The notes below the pieces were generated by a model. The model saw only the letters and a list, made by a program, of their open reading frames with translations, was not told the origin of the DNA and did no database searches. A stretch of 8,243 nt of DNA, from NCBI GenBank assembly GCA_017646555.1, contig JAGCMG010000014.1, positions 1 through 8,243 of the forward strand, written 5' to 3'. Positions within the stretch are counted from its first letter, which is position 1. Each line of letters begins with the position of its first letter. The DNA is from Clostridia bacterium. GTDB lineage: Bacteria > Bacillota > Clostridia > Christensenellales > Borkfalkiaceae. Position numbers and translations under genes: made by a program. Below, one piece after another: positions 1 through 6,946 of the stretch.

Positions 1-1
1 A

Positions 2-337
2 GTTGACCGTTCGGCTACCTATATGGCAAGATATATCGCTAAAAACTTGGTTAGCGCTGGGCTTTGTGATGAAGTTCAAATCCAACTTGCTTACGCTATC
101 GGCGTTGCAAATCCAGTTTCTATCACGGTAAATACTTTTGGTACTGGTAAACTTTCGGATATCGCGCTTTCTGATATCGTTATGAAAGAATTTGATTTAA
201 GACCACTTGCTATTATTGATACTTTCGGGCTTAAAAGACCGATTTACTTAAAGACGGCATCTTACGGGCATTTTGGCAATCCTGACTTCCCGTGGGAAAA
301 ATTAGATAAGGTTAACGCGCTTAAAAAATACCTTTAA
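2..337 (+). CDS. metK: S-adenosylmethionine synthetase, C-terminal fragment (cut by left edge)
   Basis: This is the last 111 residues of methionine adenosyltransferase, the cytosolic enzyme that makes S-adenosylmethionine from methionine and ATP. The frame is open from base 2, so the gene begins outside the window; the ATG at base 23 is an internal Met, not the start. Visible family signatures are VDRSATYMARYIAKNLV (the C-terminal domain helix), the segment IQLAYAIGVANPVSI, the FDLRP motif, and the near-terminal YGHFG and FPWEKLDK, which match the end of MetK proteins closely. It ends in TAA, whose last A is the first base of the next gene's ATG. No hairpin lies at its end, so read-through into comF is expected. 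Substrate-binding residues of the N-terminal and central domains are not in view. The family call is very secure. Confidence 0.96.
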   Translation, partial: VDRSATYMARYIAKNLVSAGLCDEVQIQLAYAIGVANPVSITVNTFGTGKLSDIALSDIVMKEFDLRPLAIIDTFGLKRPIYLKTASYGHFGNPDFPWEKLDKVNALKKYL

Positions 338-1071
338 TGAAATTTACTGAACTATTAAAGCGTTTTTTCAAGTTTACGCTGGACGGCAAAAGTATGCGCT
401 GTATAAATTGCCGTCAAGAAATTTTTAGCGAAGAGTATTTGTGCGCTGATTGCCAAAAAGAGATTTCGTTAATAATAGACGGAAACTACTGCGCGCATTG
501 TGGCCGTGTGACGAAAGCAAAAGAAACTTATTGTTTAACTTGCAAAAACTTTATGGTAGAAACAGACCTATGCCGTAGCGCGTTTGACTACACCAAAACG
601 GCAAAGTTAATAAAGAAGTTAAAGTACGACGGCGCTAAATGGCTCGCTGAGTTTTTTGCTAAAAATATGGCTAAAGTTTATATAAAAGAAGAACTTTTTG
701 CCGACTTTATAACTTTCGTTCCTATGACGGAAAAAAAGCAGAAAAAGCGTAAATTTAATCAAACGGAACTTTTGGCAAATAGTATTTCTACGATAATCAA
801 CTTGCCCGTCGTAACGGTTATCGAAAAGATTAAAGAAACGCCTGCTCAAGCAGGGCTGAAACGAAAAGATAGACTTGAAAATTTAACGGGCGCGTTCAAA
901 GTAATAGATAAACAAGCCGTGCTGGGTAAGACGGTTTTACTTATTGACGACGTTTTAACGACGGGAGCAACGGCGGAAAGCGTTGCTAAAAAATTAAAAA
1001 AGAGTGGTGCTAAAAAAGTTATTTTATTAACGGCTTGTTCAGCACCTGATATATATGTAAAAGGAGAATAA
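337..1071 (+). CDS. comF: ComF-family phosphoribosyltransferase-like protein with double zinc ribbon
   Basis: The 244-residue product has the ComF/ComFC/GntX architecture. An N-terminal zinc-binding part carries four CxxC pairs (C22/C25, C36/C39, C52/C55, C66/C69), followed by a type I phosphoribosyltransferase fold with the PRPP-binding signature VLLIDDVLTTGAT at about residues 200-212. ComFC is needed for uptake of single-stranded DNA in naturally competent bacteria, but many non-competent species keep the gene, so the role here is open. The start ATG overlaps the metK stop (TAATG) and has no clear Shine-Dalgarno sequence in front, which suggests translational coupling to metK. Length is normal for the family. 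The gene ends one base before secA, and its last codons contain the secA ribosome binding site. The family call is strong; a role in DNA uptake is inference. Confidence 0.92.
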   Translation: MKFTELLKRFFKFTLDGKSMRCINCRQEIFSEEYLCADCQKEISLIIDGNYCAHCGRVTKAKETYCLTCKNFMVETDLCRSAFDYTKTAKLIKKLKYDGAKWLAEFFAKNMAKVYIKEELFADFITFVPMTEKKQKKRKFNQTELLANSISTIINLPVVTVIEKIKETPAQAGLKRKDRLENLTGAFKVIDKQAVLGKTVLLIDDVLTTGATAESVAKKLKKSGAKKVILLTACSAPDIYVKGE

Positions 1072-1072
1072 A

Positions 1073-3757
1073 ATGGGACTTATTAGATACATTTTAGGCA
1101 GTGAAAACAGAAGAAACTTAAAGCGTCTTGACAAGATGGCGGACAAGGTTATTGAACTTGCGCCAAAATACGAATCAATGACGGATGAAGAACTTATTTC
1201 TCAAACTGCCGTTTTAAAAGAAAGGCTTAAAAACGGGGAAACTTTAGACGATATCTTATACGACGCGTTTGCAGTCGTTAGAGAAGCGGCGTATAGAGTT
1301 CTTAATATGCGCCACTACAAAGTGCAAATTATGGGTGGTATTTGTTTACACCAAGGTAGAGTTGCCGAAATGAGAACGGGTGAAGGTAAAACGCTCGTAT
1401 CAACACTTCCTGCATATCTTAACGCGCTTTCGGGTAAAGGCGTACATATCGTTACGGTAAACGATTATCTTGCCAGCCGTGACGCTGAGTGGATGGGTAA
1501 AATTCACCGCTTTTTAGGTTTGACCGTCGGCGTTGCCGTTTCGGGTATGCAATCTGATGAAAAGAGAAAGGCTTACGCTTGCGATATAACTTACGGTACT
1601 AATAACGAAATGGGCTTTGATTATCTTCGTGATAATCTTAAAACCGAACTTTCGCGTATGGTTCAACGCGAACTTAACTTTGCTATCGTCGACGAAGTGG
1701 ACTCTATCTTAATCGACGAAGCGCGTACCCCACTTATTATTTCGGGTAAAGGTGGGGAATCTTCTGAAAACTACATTAAGGCTAACAAGTTCGTTAAAAC
1801 CTTAAAAGACGAAGAAGATTTTACTATCGATATTAAAGAAAAGACCGTTCAACTCACCGAATCGGGCGCTGAAAAGGCTGAAAGATTTTTCGGGCTTGAA
1901 AACTTTGCCGACGTTGAAAACGCGTCTTTATCACATCATATTCAACAAGCGCTTAAAGCGCACCATATCTTCAAAAAAGATAACGACTACGTTGTTAACG
2001 ACGGCGAAATCATTATCGTTGACGAATTTACGGGTCGTTTAATGATAGGTCGTAGATATTCCGACGGCTTGCACCAAGCAATCGAAGCAAAGGAAAACGT
2101 AAAAGTTCGTAACGAAAATAAAACTTACGCAACCATTACTTTCCAAAACTATTTTAGATTATACGATAAACTTTCGGGTATGACGGGTACTGCTAAAACC
2201 GAAGAAGAAGAATTTAGAACTATCTACGGTCTTGACGTACTTGAAATTCCTACCAATAAACCTGTTGCTCGTATCGACCATCCAGACGTAATATTCAAAA
2301 ACGTCGCTGGTAAAAATAGGGCAATCGTTAGAGAAATTATGGAACGCCATAAAACTGGTCAACCTGTGCTCGTTGGTACTGTTACCGTTGAAAAGTCGGA
2401 AGAAATTTCGCGTCTTTTATTAAGAGAAAGAGTGCGCCATAACGTTCTTAACGCTAAAAACCACGCAAAAGAAGCAGATATCGTTGCGCAAGCAGGTAGA
2501 AAGGGCGCAGTTACTATTGCTACCAACATGGCAGGTCGTGGTACGGATATCTTGCTCGGTGGTAACCCTGAATTTTTAGCAAAGAGAAAACTTCGCGACG
2601 AAGGCTACGAAGAAGAAAAGATTGAACTTGCAACTTCGTTCGTTTCCGATATCGACGACGAAATTAAAGAAATTAGAAAGCATTATAGAGAAGTTTATAA
2701 TACTTTCAAAGCGCAAACCGACGCCGAAAAGAAAGAAGTAATAGAGGCAGGTGGTTTACACATTTTAGGTACGGAAAGACACGAATCACGCCGTATCGAC
2801 AACCAACTTCGTGGCCGTTCGGGTCGTCAAGGGGACGAAGGGTCTTCGGTATTCTTTATCTCGCTTGAAGACGATTTAGCAAAGCGTTTCGGTGGCGATA
2901 GAATGATGACCGTTTACAACGCTTTCCATATCTCTGAAGACGAACCTTTACAATCAAAAATGATTTCTCGTCAAATCGAAAACGCGCAAAGAACTATCGA
3001 AGGTAAAAACTTCGGTATAAGAAAACACGTATTAGAATACGACGACGTTATGAATAAGCAAAGAGAAGTTATGTACGCTGAAAGAATGAACGTTCTTAAG
3101 TCTGAAGACGTACACGACCAAATTTTAAAACTTATTCCGTCTTTTGTTGAAGAAACATTTAGCGTGGTTGATATTTCTGCTATGCCTGATACTTGGGATA
3201 TGGACGCGCTCAATAAAAACATTGAACAACGCCTTTTACCAGTTGATAGCAACTTTATCACGCGTGAAAAACTCAATAACTGGGATTACGGTTACATTTT
3301 AGAAAAATTAACCGAAAAAACTATTGAAGTTTACGAAGAAAAGATTGAAAAATACAAAGAAGAAGACCTCGACTTTAAGAAACTTGAAAAGTTTATTCTT
3401 TTACGCCACGTTGATACCAAGTGGATTGACCATATCGACGCTATGGACCAACTTCGTAAAGGTATATCACTTCGCGCATACGGTCAAATGGACCCAGTCG
3501 TAGAGTATAAAAACGAAGGGCTTGAAATGTTTGAAGACTTAACCTATTCTATTCAAAACGATACGGTTAGACTTTTATTAAAGGCTGAACTTAAAAAGAC
3601 TACCGAAACTACTCACCAAGAAAGAAAGGACTTAGTTGCTAACAGCCCAACAGGTGGCGTAAGACTTCCTGTTAAGAACGCTGTTAAAATCGGCAGAAAC
3701 GACCCTTGTCCTTGTGGTAGTGGTAAAAAATATAAAGATTGTTGCGGTAAAAACTAA
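1073..3757 (+). CDS. secA: Preprotein translocase ATPase SecA
   Basis: SecA is the cytosolic/peripheral membrane motor that pushes unfolded preproteins through SecYEG using ATP. The 894-residue length is normal. The first nucleotide-binding domain has Walker A MRTGEGKT (residues 100-107) and the Walker B DEVD box (207-210) followed by SILIDEARTPLIISG. The preprotein cross-linking region leads to DEFTGRLM and GRRYSDGLHQAIEAKE. The second nucleotide-binding domain shows TNMAGRGTD (484-492) and a helicase-like arginine-rich motif, LGTERHESRRIDNQLRGRSGRQGD (565-588, a conserved block). The helical scaffold/wing region follows, with LEYDDVMNKQR. The tail ends in a zinc-binding knuckle with C879, C881, C890 and C891, the SecB/ribosome-contacting element of housekeeping SecA1. 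AAGGAG at 1061-1066, six bases before the ATG, fixes the start. The intact tail and downstream prfB argue for the main SecA rather than accessory SecA2. Confidence 0.98.
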   Translation: MGLIRYILGSENRRNLKRLDKMADKVIELAPKYESMTDEELISQTAVLKERLKNGETLDDILYDAFAVVREAAYRVLNMRHYKVQIMGGICLHQGRVAEMRTGEGKTLVSTLPAYLNALSGKGVHIVTVNDYLASRDAEWMGKIHRFLGLTVGVAVSGMQSDEKRKAYACDITYGTNNEMGFDYLRDNLKTELSRMVQRELNFAIVDEVDSILIDEARTPLIISGKGGESSENYIKANKFVKTLKDEEDFTIDIKEKTVQLTESGAEKAERFFGLENFADVENASLSHHIQQALKAHHIFKKDNDYVVNDGEIIIVDEFTGRLMIGRRYSDGLHQAIEAKENVKVRNENKTYATITFQNYFRLYDKLSGMTGTAKTEEEEFRTIYGLDVLEIPTNKPVARIDHPDVIFKNVAGKNRAIVREIMERHKTGQPVLVGTVTVEKSEEISRLLLRERVRHNVLNAKNHAKEADIVAQAGRKGAVTIATNMAGRGTDILLGGNPEFLAKRKLRDEGYEEEKIELATSFVSDIDDEIKEIRKHYREVYNTFKAQTDAEKKEVIEAGGLHILGTERHESRRIDNQLRGRSGRQGDEGSSVFFISLEDDLAKRFGGDRMMTVYNAFHISEDEPLQSKMISRQIENAQRTIEGKNFGIRKHVLEYDDVMNKQREVMYAERMNVLKSEDVHDQILKLIPSFVEETFSVVDISAMPDTWDMDALNKNIEQRLLPVDSNFITREKLNNWDYGYILEKLTEKTIEVYEEKIEKYKEEDLDFKKLEKFILLRHVDTKWIDHIDAMDQLRKGISLRAYGQMDPVVEYKNEGLEMFEDLTYSIQNDTVRLLLKAELKKTTETTHQERKDLVANSPTGGVRLPVKNAVKIGRNDPCPCGSGKKYKDCCGKN

Positions 3758-3768
3758 AAGGATTTAAA

Positions 3769-4866
3769 ATGCTTAAAACCGACGAATTTAAACAACGCGT
3801 TAAAACTTTAAAATCGGTGCTTTCGGATACGGCTATGGCGATTGATTTAGTCAACTTATCCGAAAAGTTATCCTTTTTAAAATCCGAACTTGAAAAGCCT
3901 GAAGTGTGGGGGGATTTAAAACTTTCGCAAAAGATTTCCAAAGAAGTTGCTGGGCTTGAAGTAAAGGTAAACGCGTTTAATAAAGCGGAAAATTCGCTAA
4001 ACGGCGTTTCCGACCTATTAGATATGGTTGACGATGACGACGAGGCGACTTTACTTGAACTTGAAGAAGAACTATCTTTGACTGAAAAACAAGTCGAAGA
4101 AATGCGCCTTTCTGCGCTTTTGCGTGGTAAATACGATTCGTTAAACGCGCTTATTACTTTGCACTCAGGCGCAGGTGGAACGGAAGCGTGCGACTGGACG
4201 GAAATGCTTTATCGTATGTATATTATGTACGCTGAAAGGCAAGGTTTTAAAATTACCGAACTTGACCGTCTTGACGGCGACGAAGCAGGGATTAAAAGCG
4301 TTTCTTTTAAGGTAGAGGGCGATAACGCTTACGGATACTTAAAAGCAGAAAAAGGCGTTCATAGATTAGTTAGAATTTCGCCTTTTGACGCTAATAAAAG
4401 AAGACACACTTCTTTTGCGTCGCTTGAAGTTATGCCTGAAATTGAAGATGAGGGTGAAATCGAAATCAAAGCCGACGAAATAAGGGTTGATACTTTTAGA
4501 GCAGGTGGCGCAGGTGGTCAGCACATTAATAAAACTGACTCAGCAGTTAGAATTACGCATATTCCTACGGGGATTGTAGTTTCCTGCCAAAACGAAAGAA
4601 GCCAAACGCAAAACAAAGAAATGGCTATGCGTATGCTTACTTCAAAACTTATCGAAAAGAGAGAAAGCGAACGCGCCGAAAAAGAACAAGACATAAAAGG
4701 CGAAATTAAAAAAATAGAGTGGGGCAGTCAAATAAGAAGTTACGTTTTCTGCCCGTACACTCTCGTTAAAGACCATCGTACCGGCTATGAAAACTCTAAT
4801 GTTAACGCCGTTATGGATGGCGATATACACGCGTTTATTTGCGATTATTTACGCAAATCACAATAA
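3769..4866 (+). CDS. prfB: Peptide chain release factor 2 (RF2), single uninterrupted frame
   Basis: RF2 recognises UGA and UAA stop codons and triggers peptide release on the ribosome. The 365-residue product has the N-terminal helical domain, the stop-codon-reading tripeptide SPF at residues 204-206 (diagnostic of RF2; RF1 has PxT), and the catalytic GGQ at 249-251 within GAGGQHINKTDSAVRITH. RF2-typical blocks HSGAGGTEACDW and WGSQIRSYV are present. Unlike many bacterial prfB genes, the frame is continuous. Where the CUU-UGA programmed shift site usually lies (about codon 25) the sequence reads ATT GAT (I25, D26) with no in-frame stop, so no +1 frameshift is needed. AAAGGA at 3757-3762 is correctly spaced from the ATG. 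The gene lies 11 bases after secA, a linkage seen in many Firmicutes, and ends in TAA. Confidence 0.97.
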   Translation: MLKTDEFKQRVKTLKSVLSDTAMAIDLVNLSEKLSFLKSELEKPEVWGDLKLSQKISKEVAGLEVKVNAFNKAENSLNGVSDLLDMVDDDDEATLLELEEELSLTEKQVEEMRLSALLRGKYDSLNALITLHSGAGGTEACDWTEMLYRMYIMYAERQGFKITELDRLDGDEAGIKSVSFKVEGDNAYGYLKAEKGVHRLVRISPFDANKRRHTSFASLEVMPEIEDEGEIEIKADEIRVDTFRAGGAGGQHINKTDSAVRITHIPTGIVVSCQNERSQTQNKEMAMRMLTSKLIEKRESERAEKEQDIKGEIKKIEWGSQIRSYVFCPYTLVKDHRTGYENSNVNAVMDGDIHAFICDYLRKSQ

Positions 4867-4890
4867 ACGGTATGATGAAAGTTGACCACA

Positions 4891-5937
4891 ATGCAAAAAT
4901 ATACTGAACTTTTAACACCGAAAAATACTGACGGTGAAATAATTATGGGCATAGAAACTTCGTGTGATGAAACTGCCGTTTCTATCGTTAAAGGTGGTAG
5001 GGAAGTTTTGTCGGACGTTATAATTTCTTCTGCTACCGAACACGCTGTTTTCGGTGGCGTAGTGCCTGAAATAGCGTCAAGGGCGCATACCCTCGCTATC
5101 GGCGTTGCCGTAGATAAAGCACTTAAAGAGGCAGGACTAAAACTATCGGATATAGACGCTTTTGCCGTTACTGAGGGCGCAGGGCTTTTAGGCGCGCTTT
5201 TAGTTGGCGTTTCTTATGCAAAGGCGCTTGCGTTTAGTGAAAAAAAACCACTTATTCCCGTATCTCATATTAGGGGGCATATGGCAGCGGCGTATTTAGC
5301 CGATAAAAATTTGCGCCCACCGTTCGTTGCGCTTTTAACGAGTGGTGGACATACAGCGATTATTGAAGTTAAAGATTATTACACCATTGAACACATAGGC
5401 TCTACTTTAGACGACGCCGTTGGTGAATCGTTTGATAAAGTTGCGCGCGTTTTAGGGCTTAAATACCCTGGTGGACCAAACGTAGAAAGACTTGCGAAAG
5501 AAGGAAAGCCGACTATTAAATTCCCAAAAATGCTTAAAGGGAAAGGTGGGTATAATTTTTCGTATAGTGGGCTTAAAACAGCCGTTATAAACTATATACA
5601 CAACGCTGAACAAAAAGGCGTTAGCGTCAAAAAGGAAGACGTTGCTTGTTCGTTTCAACATTCAGCGCTTGATATTTTGGCAGAAAAGGCAGTTTTAGCA
5701 ACTCTTGAAAAAGGGCACGATACACTCGTTTTATGTGGTGGCGTTGCTGCAAACGGGTATTTAAGAGAAATCGTTAAAACCCTTGCCGATAAAAAGGGGA
5801 TTAAAACCGTTCTTCCCGAAAAAAGATATTGCACGGACAACGGTTCAATGATAGCGGCTGAAGGCTATCTACAATACAAAAAAGGCAATTTTGCCGACTT
5901 AACTTTAAATGCAAAAGCAAACGTTCCGCTTTGCTAA
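4891..5937 (+). CDS. tsaD: tRNA N6-adenosine threonylcarbamoyltransferase TsaD
   Basis: TsaD (Kae1/Gcp/YgjD family) transfers the threonylcarbamoyl group onto A37 of ANN-reading tRNAs (t6A) in the cytosol, with TsaB and TsaE. The ASKHA-fold signature GIETSCDETAVSIV lies near the N-terminus. The metal-binding HxxxH is HIRGH (H126 and H130), the third ligand is D316 in CTDNGSMIAAEGY, and GGVAANGYLRE is also typical. Start choice is uncertain. TTG at 4882 is in frame but has GATGAAAG directly against it; ATG 4891 has that weak purine run at a usable distance and gives 348 residues; ATG 4945 would give the usual family N-terminus right before GIETSCDE but has only a weak GGTGA upstream. I chose 4891. 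tsaB and tsaE are not in the window. The gene follows prfB by 24 bases and ends in TAA. Confidence 0.95.
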   Translation: MQKYTELLTPKNTDGEIIMGIETSCDETAVSIVKGGREVLSDVIISSATEHAVFGGVVPEIASRAHTLAIGVAVDKALKEAGLKLSDIDAFAVTEGAGLLGALLVGVSYAKALAFSEKKPLIPVSHIRGHMAAAYLADKNLRPPFVALLTSGGHTAIIEVKDYYTIEHIGSTLDDAVGESFDKVARVLGLKYPGGPNVERLAKEGKPTIKFPKMLKGKGGYNFSYSGLKTAVINYIHNAEQKGVSVKKEDVACSFQHSALDILAEKAVLATLEKGHDTLVLCGGVAANGYLREIVKTLADKKGIKTVLPEKRYCTDNGSMIAAEGYLQYKKGNFADLTLNAKANVPLC

Positions 5938-5989
5938 AAATAAAAAAAGATAGGGTACGCCCATTACGATTTATTACAAGGAGATATTT

Positions 5990-6841
5990 ATGAAAATTGC
6001 AATTAGCGCAGAATCTACTATTGACTTAACCAAGGAACTTTTAGATAAATACGATATTAAAACCGTTCCGTTCACCGTTATTTTAGGTGATGAAGAATCT
6101 AAAGACGGGGCTGTTACCCCAAAAGATATTTTTGAATTCGTTGCTAAAACCGGTGTTTTACCTAAAACTACCGCTTTAAATGAATTTGAATACGAAGAAT
6201 ACTTTACTGAAATCTTAAAAGATTACGACGCAGTTATTCACTTTTCGTTATCTAGTGGGTTATCTTCGTCGTATTCACACGCGCAAGCAGTTGCTCAAAA
6301 AATGGATAAGGTTTTCGTAATTGATACGGAAGCGCTTTCAACGGGTATTGCGCTTTTAGCAATTTACGCAAGAAAACTTACCGAAACTATTAGCGACCCA
6401 GCTCAAATCGCCCAAATGGCTGACGAACGTAAAAAGTTCGTTCAAACCAGTTACGTAGTTGAAAAGTTGGATTATCTTTACAAGGGTGGTAGATGTTCAG
6501 GGCTTGCTTTGTTAGGCGCTAATATTTTGAAAATTAGACCACGCTTGGTTATGAAAGACGGTAAAATGAAGAACGATAAAAAGTATAAAGGTAATATGCC
6601 GTTCGCCGTTAAAAAGTATTGTGACGAGTGCTTGCAAGAGTTTTCCGATATAGATACTTCCTTAGCGTTCGTAACTTATTCTTCGGCAACCCCAGAAATG
6701 ATTGAAGCCGCTAAAAACGCGTTAATCTCAGCCGGTGTTGAAACCGTTTACGAAACCAGCGCAGGCGCAACTATCACTAGCCACTGTGGTGAAAATACTT
6801 TAGGTATTTTATACTTTAACGACGGCAAACGTACGTTATAA
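5990..6841 (+). CDS. DegV/FakB-family fatty-acid-binding protein
   Basis: DegV proteins bind a fatty acid in a buried pocket. The characterised members (FakB) present it to the kinase FakA, which makes acyl-phosphate for phospholipid synthesis. The 283-residue length matches. Motifs follow the family order: IAISAESTIDL at the N-terminus, PKTTALN (T60, T61, equivalent to the carboxylate-binding Thr-Ser pair), SLSSGLSSSY (86-95), VIDTEALSTG, LDYLYKGGRCSG with R168, and SHCGENTLG with H265. Some positions differ from the best-known members: AES replaces TDS near the start, TT replaces TS, and GEN replaces the GPG after H265. It may therefore be a divergent subfamily with different lipid preference. 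The start is well supported by AAGGAG at 5978-5983. No good promoter is visible in the 52-base gap after tsaD, so read-through is likely. A terminator follows, then a FakA-like gene, which supports a FakB role. Confidence 0.9.
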   Translation: MKIAISAESTIDLTKELLDKYDIKTVPFTVILGDEESKDGAVTPKDIFEFVAKTGVLPKTTALNEFEYEEYFTEILKDYDAVIHFSLSSGLSSSYSHAQAVAQKMDKVFVIDTEALSTGIALLAIYARKLTETISDPAQIAQMADERKKFVQTSYVVEKLDYLYKGGRCSGLALLGANILKIRPRLVMKDGKMKNDKKYKGNMPFAVKKYCDECLQEFSDIDTSLAFVTYSSATPEMIEAAKNALISAGVETVYETSAGATITSHCGENTLGILYFNDGKRTL

Positions 6842-6856
6842 TAAAGTTTCAATTTT

Positions 6857-6880
6857 AAAGCAGGTGTCAACCTGCTTTTT
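6857..6880 (+). terminator. Intrinsic terminator after degV/fakB
   Basis: A perfect 9-bp inverted repeat (AAAGCAGGT at 6857-6865 pairing with ACCTGCTTT at 6870-6878) encloses a four-base loop, GTCA, and runs into a five-T tract (6876-6880). It begins 15 bases after the degV stop codon and closes the metK-to-degV run of genes. The A-rich left arm gives a U-run on the opposite strand too, so it could work in both directions, although no convergent gene is seen. Confidence 0.88.
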
Positions 6881-6895
6881 AATATAGTTTATTTT

Positions 6896-6924
6896 TTGTT
6901 TATATTCGTAATATATATTATAAT
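6896..6924 (+). promoter_or_regulatory. Probable sigma-70/sigma-A-type promoter for the fakA-like gene
   Basis: TTGTTT (6896-6901) and a perfect TATAAT (6919-6924) are separated by 17 bases, within a very AT-rich stretch between the terminator and the fakA-like start. Transcription would begin near 6931, leaving a leader of only about 15 bases that contains the GGAG ribosome binding site (6937-6940). The leader is too short for a riboswitch. The -35 box matches the TTGACA consensus weakly beyond TTG. AT-rich DNA yields chance TATAAT matches, but the placement after a terminator supports the call. Confidence 0.72.
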
Positions 6925-6946
6925 AAGTATTTATTTGGAGAATTTT

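Larger units (their letters stand above)
6842..6946. other. Intergenic region between degV/fakB and fakA-like gene
   Basis: This is the longest non-coding stretch in the window, at 105 bases. It holds the intrinsic terminator, an extremely AT-rich spacer with the candidate promoter, and the GGAG ribosome binding site. I see no operator-like inverted repeat separate from the terminator, and no additional small open frame. The other gaps are much shorter: 52 bases after tsaD, 24 after prfB, 11 after secA and one after comF. Confidence 0.8.

Noticed and set aside
400..545. Four CxxC pairs at the start of the comF product as a possible novel zinc-finger fusion
   Set aside because: A double zinc ribbon before the phosphoribosyltransferase domain is a normal feature of ComF-family proteins.
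2971..3276. Minus-strand open frame of 101 codons inside secA
   Set aside because: It lies wholly within the conserved helical scaffold region of secA and has no recognisable domain. It is a shadow of strong codon bias on the other strand, as are those at 619-849 and 7894-8145.
4872..4907. Short open frame of 11 codons starting ATGATGAAAG that overlaps the tsaD start, a possible leader peptide
   Set aside because: It is too short, has no ribosome binding site and no family-like content, and such frames arise by chance.
5953..5962. GGG-TACG-CCC inverted repeat in the tsaD-degV gap as a possible terminator or operator
   Set aside because: The stem is only three base pairs and no T-run follows it, so it is not convincing as either.
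5885..5989. A separate promoter for degV
   Set aside because: TTGCTA at 5931-5936 has no -10 match at 16-18 bases (the nearest, TAGGGT, is at 14). Only a good ribosome binding site is visible, so read-through from tsaD is simpler.
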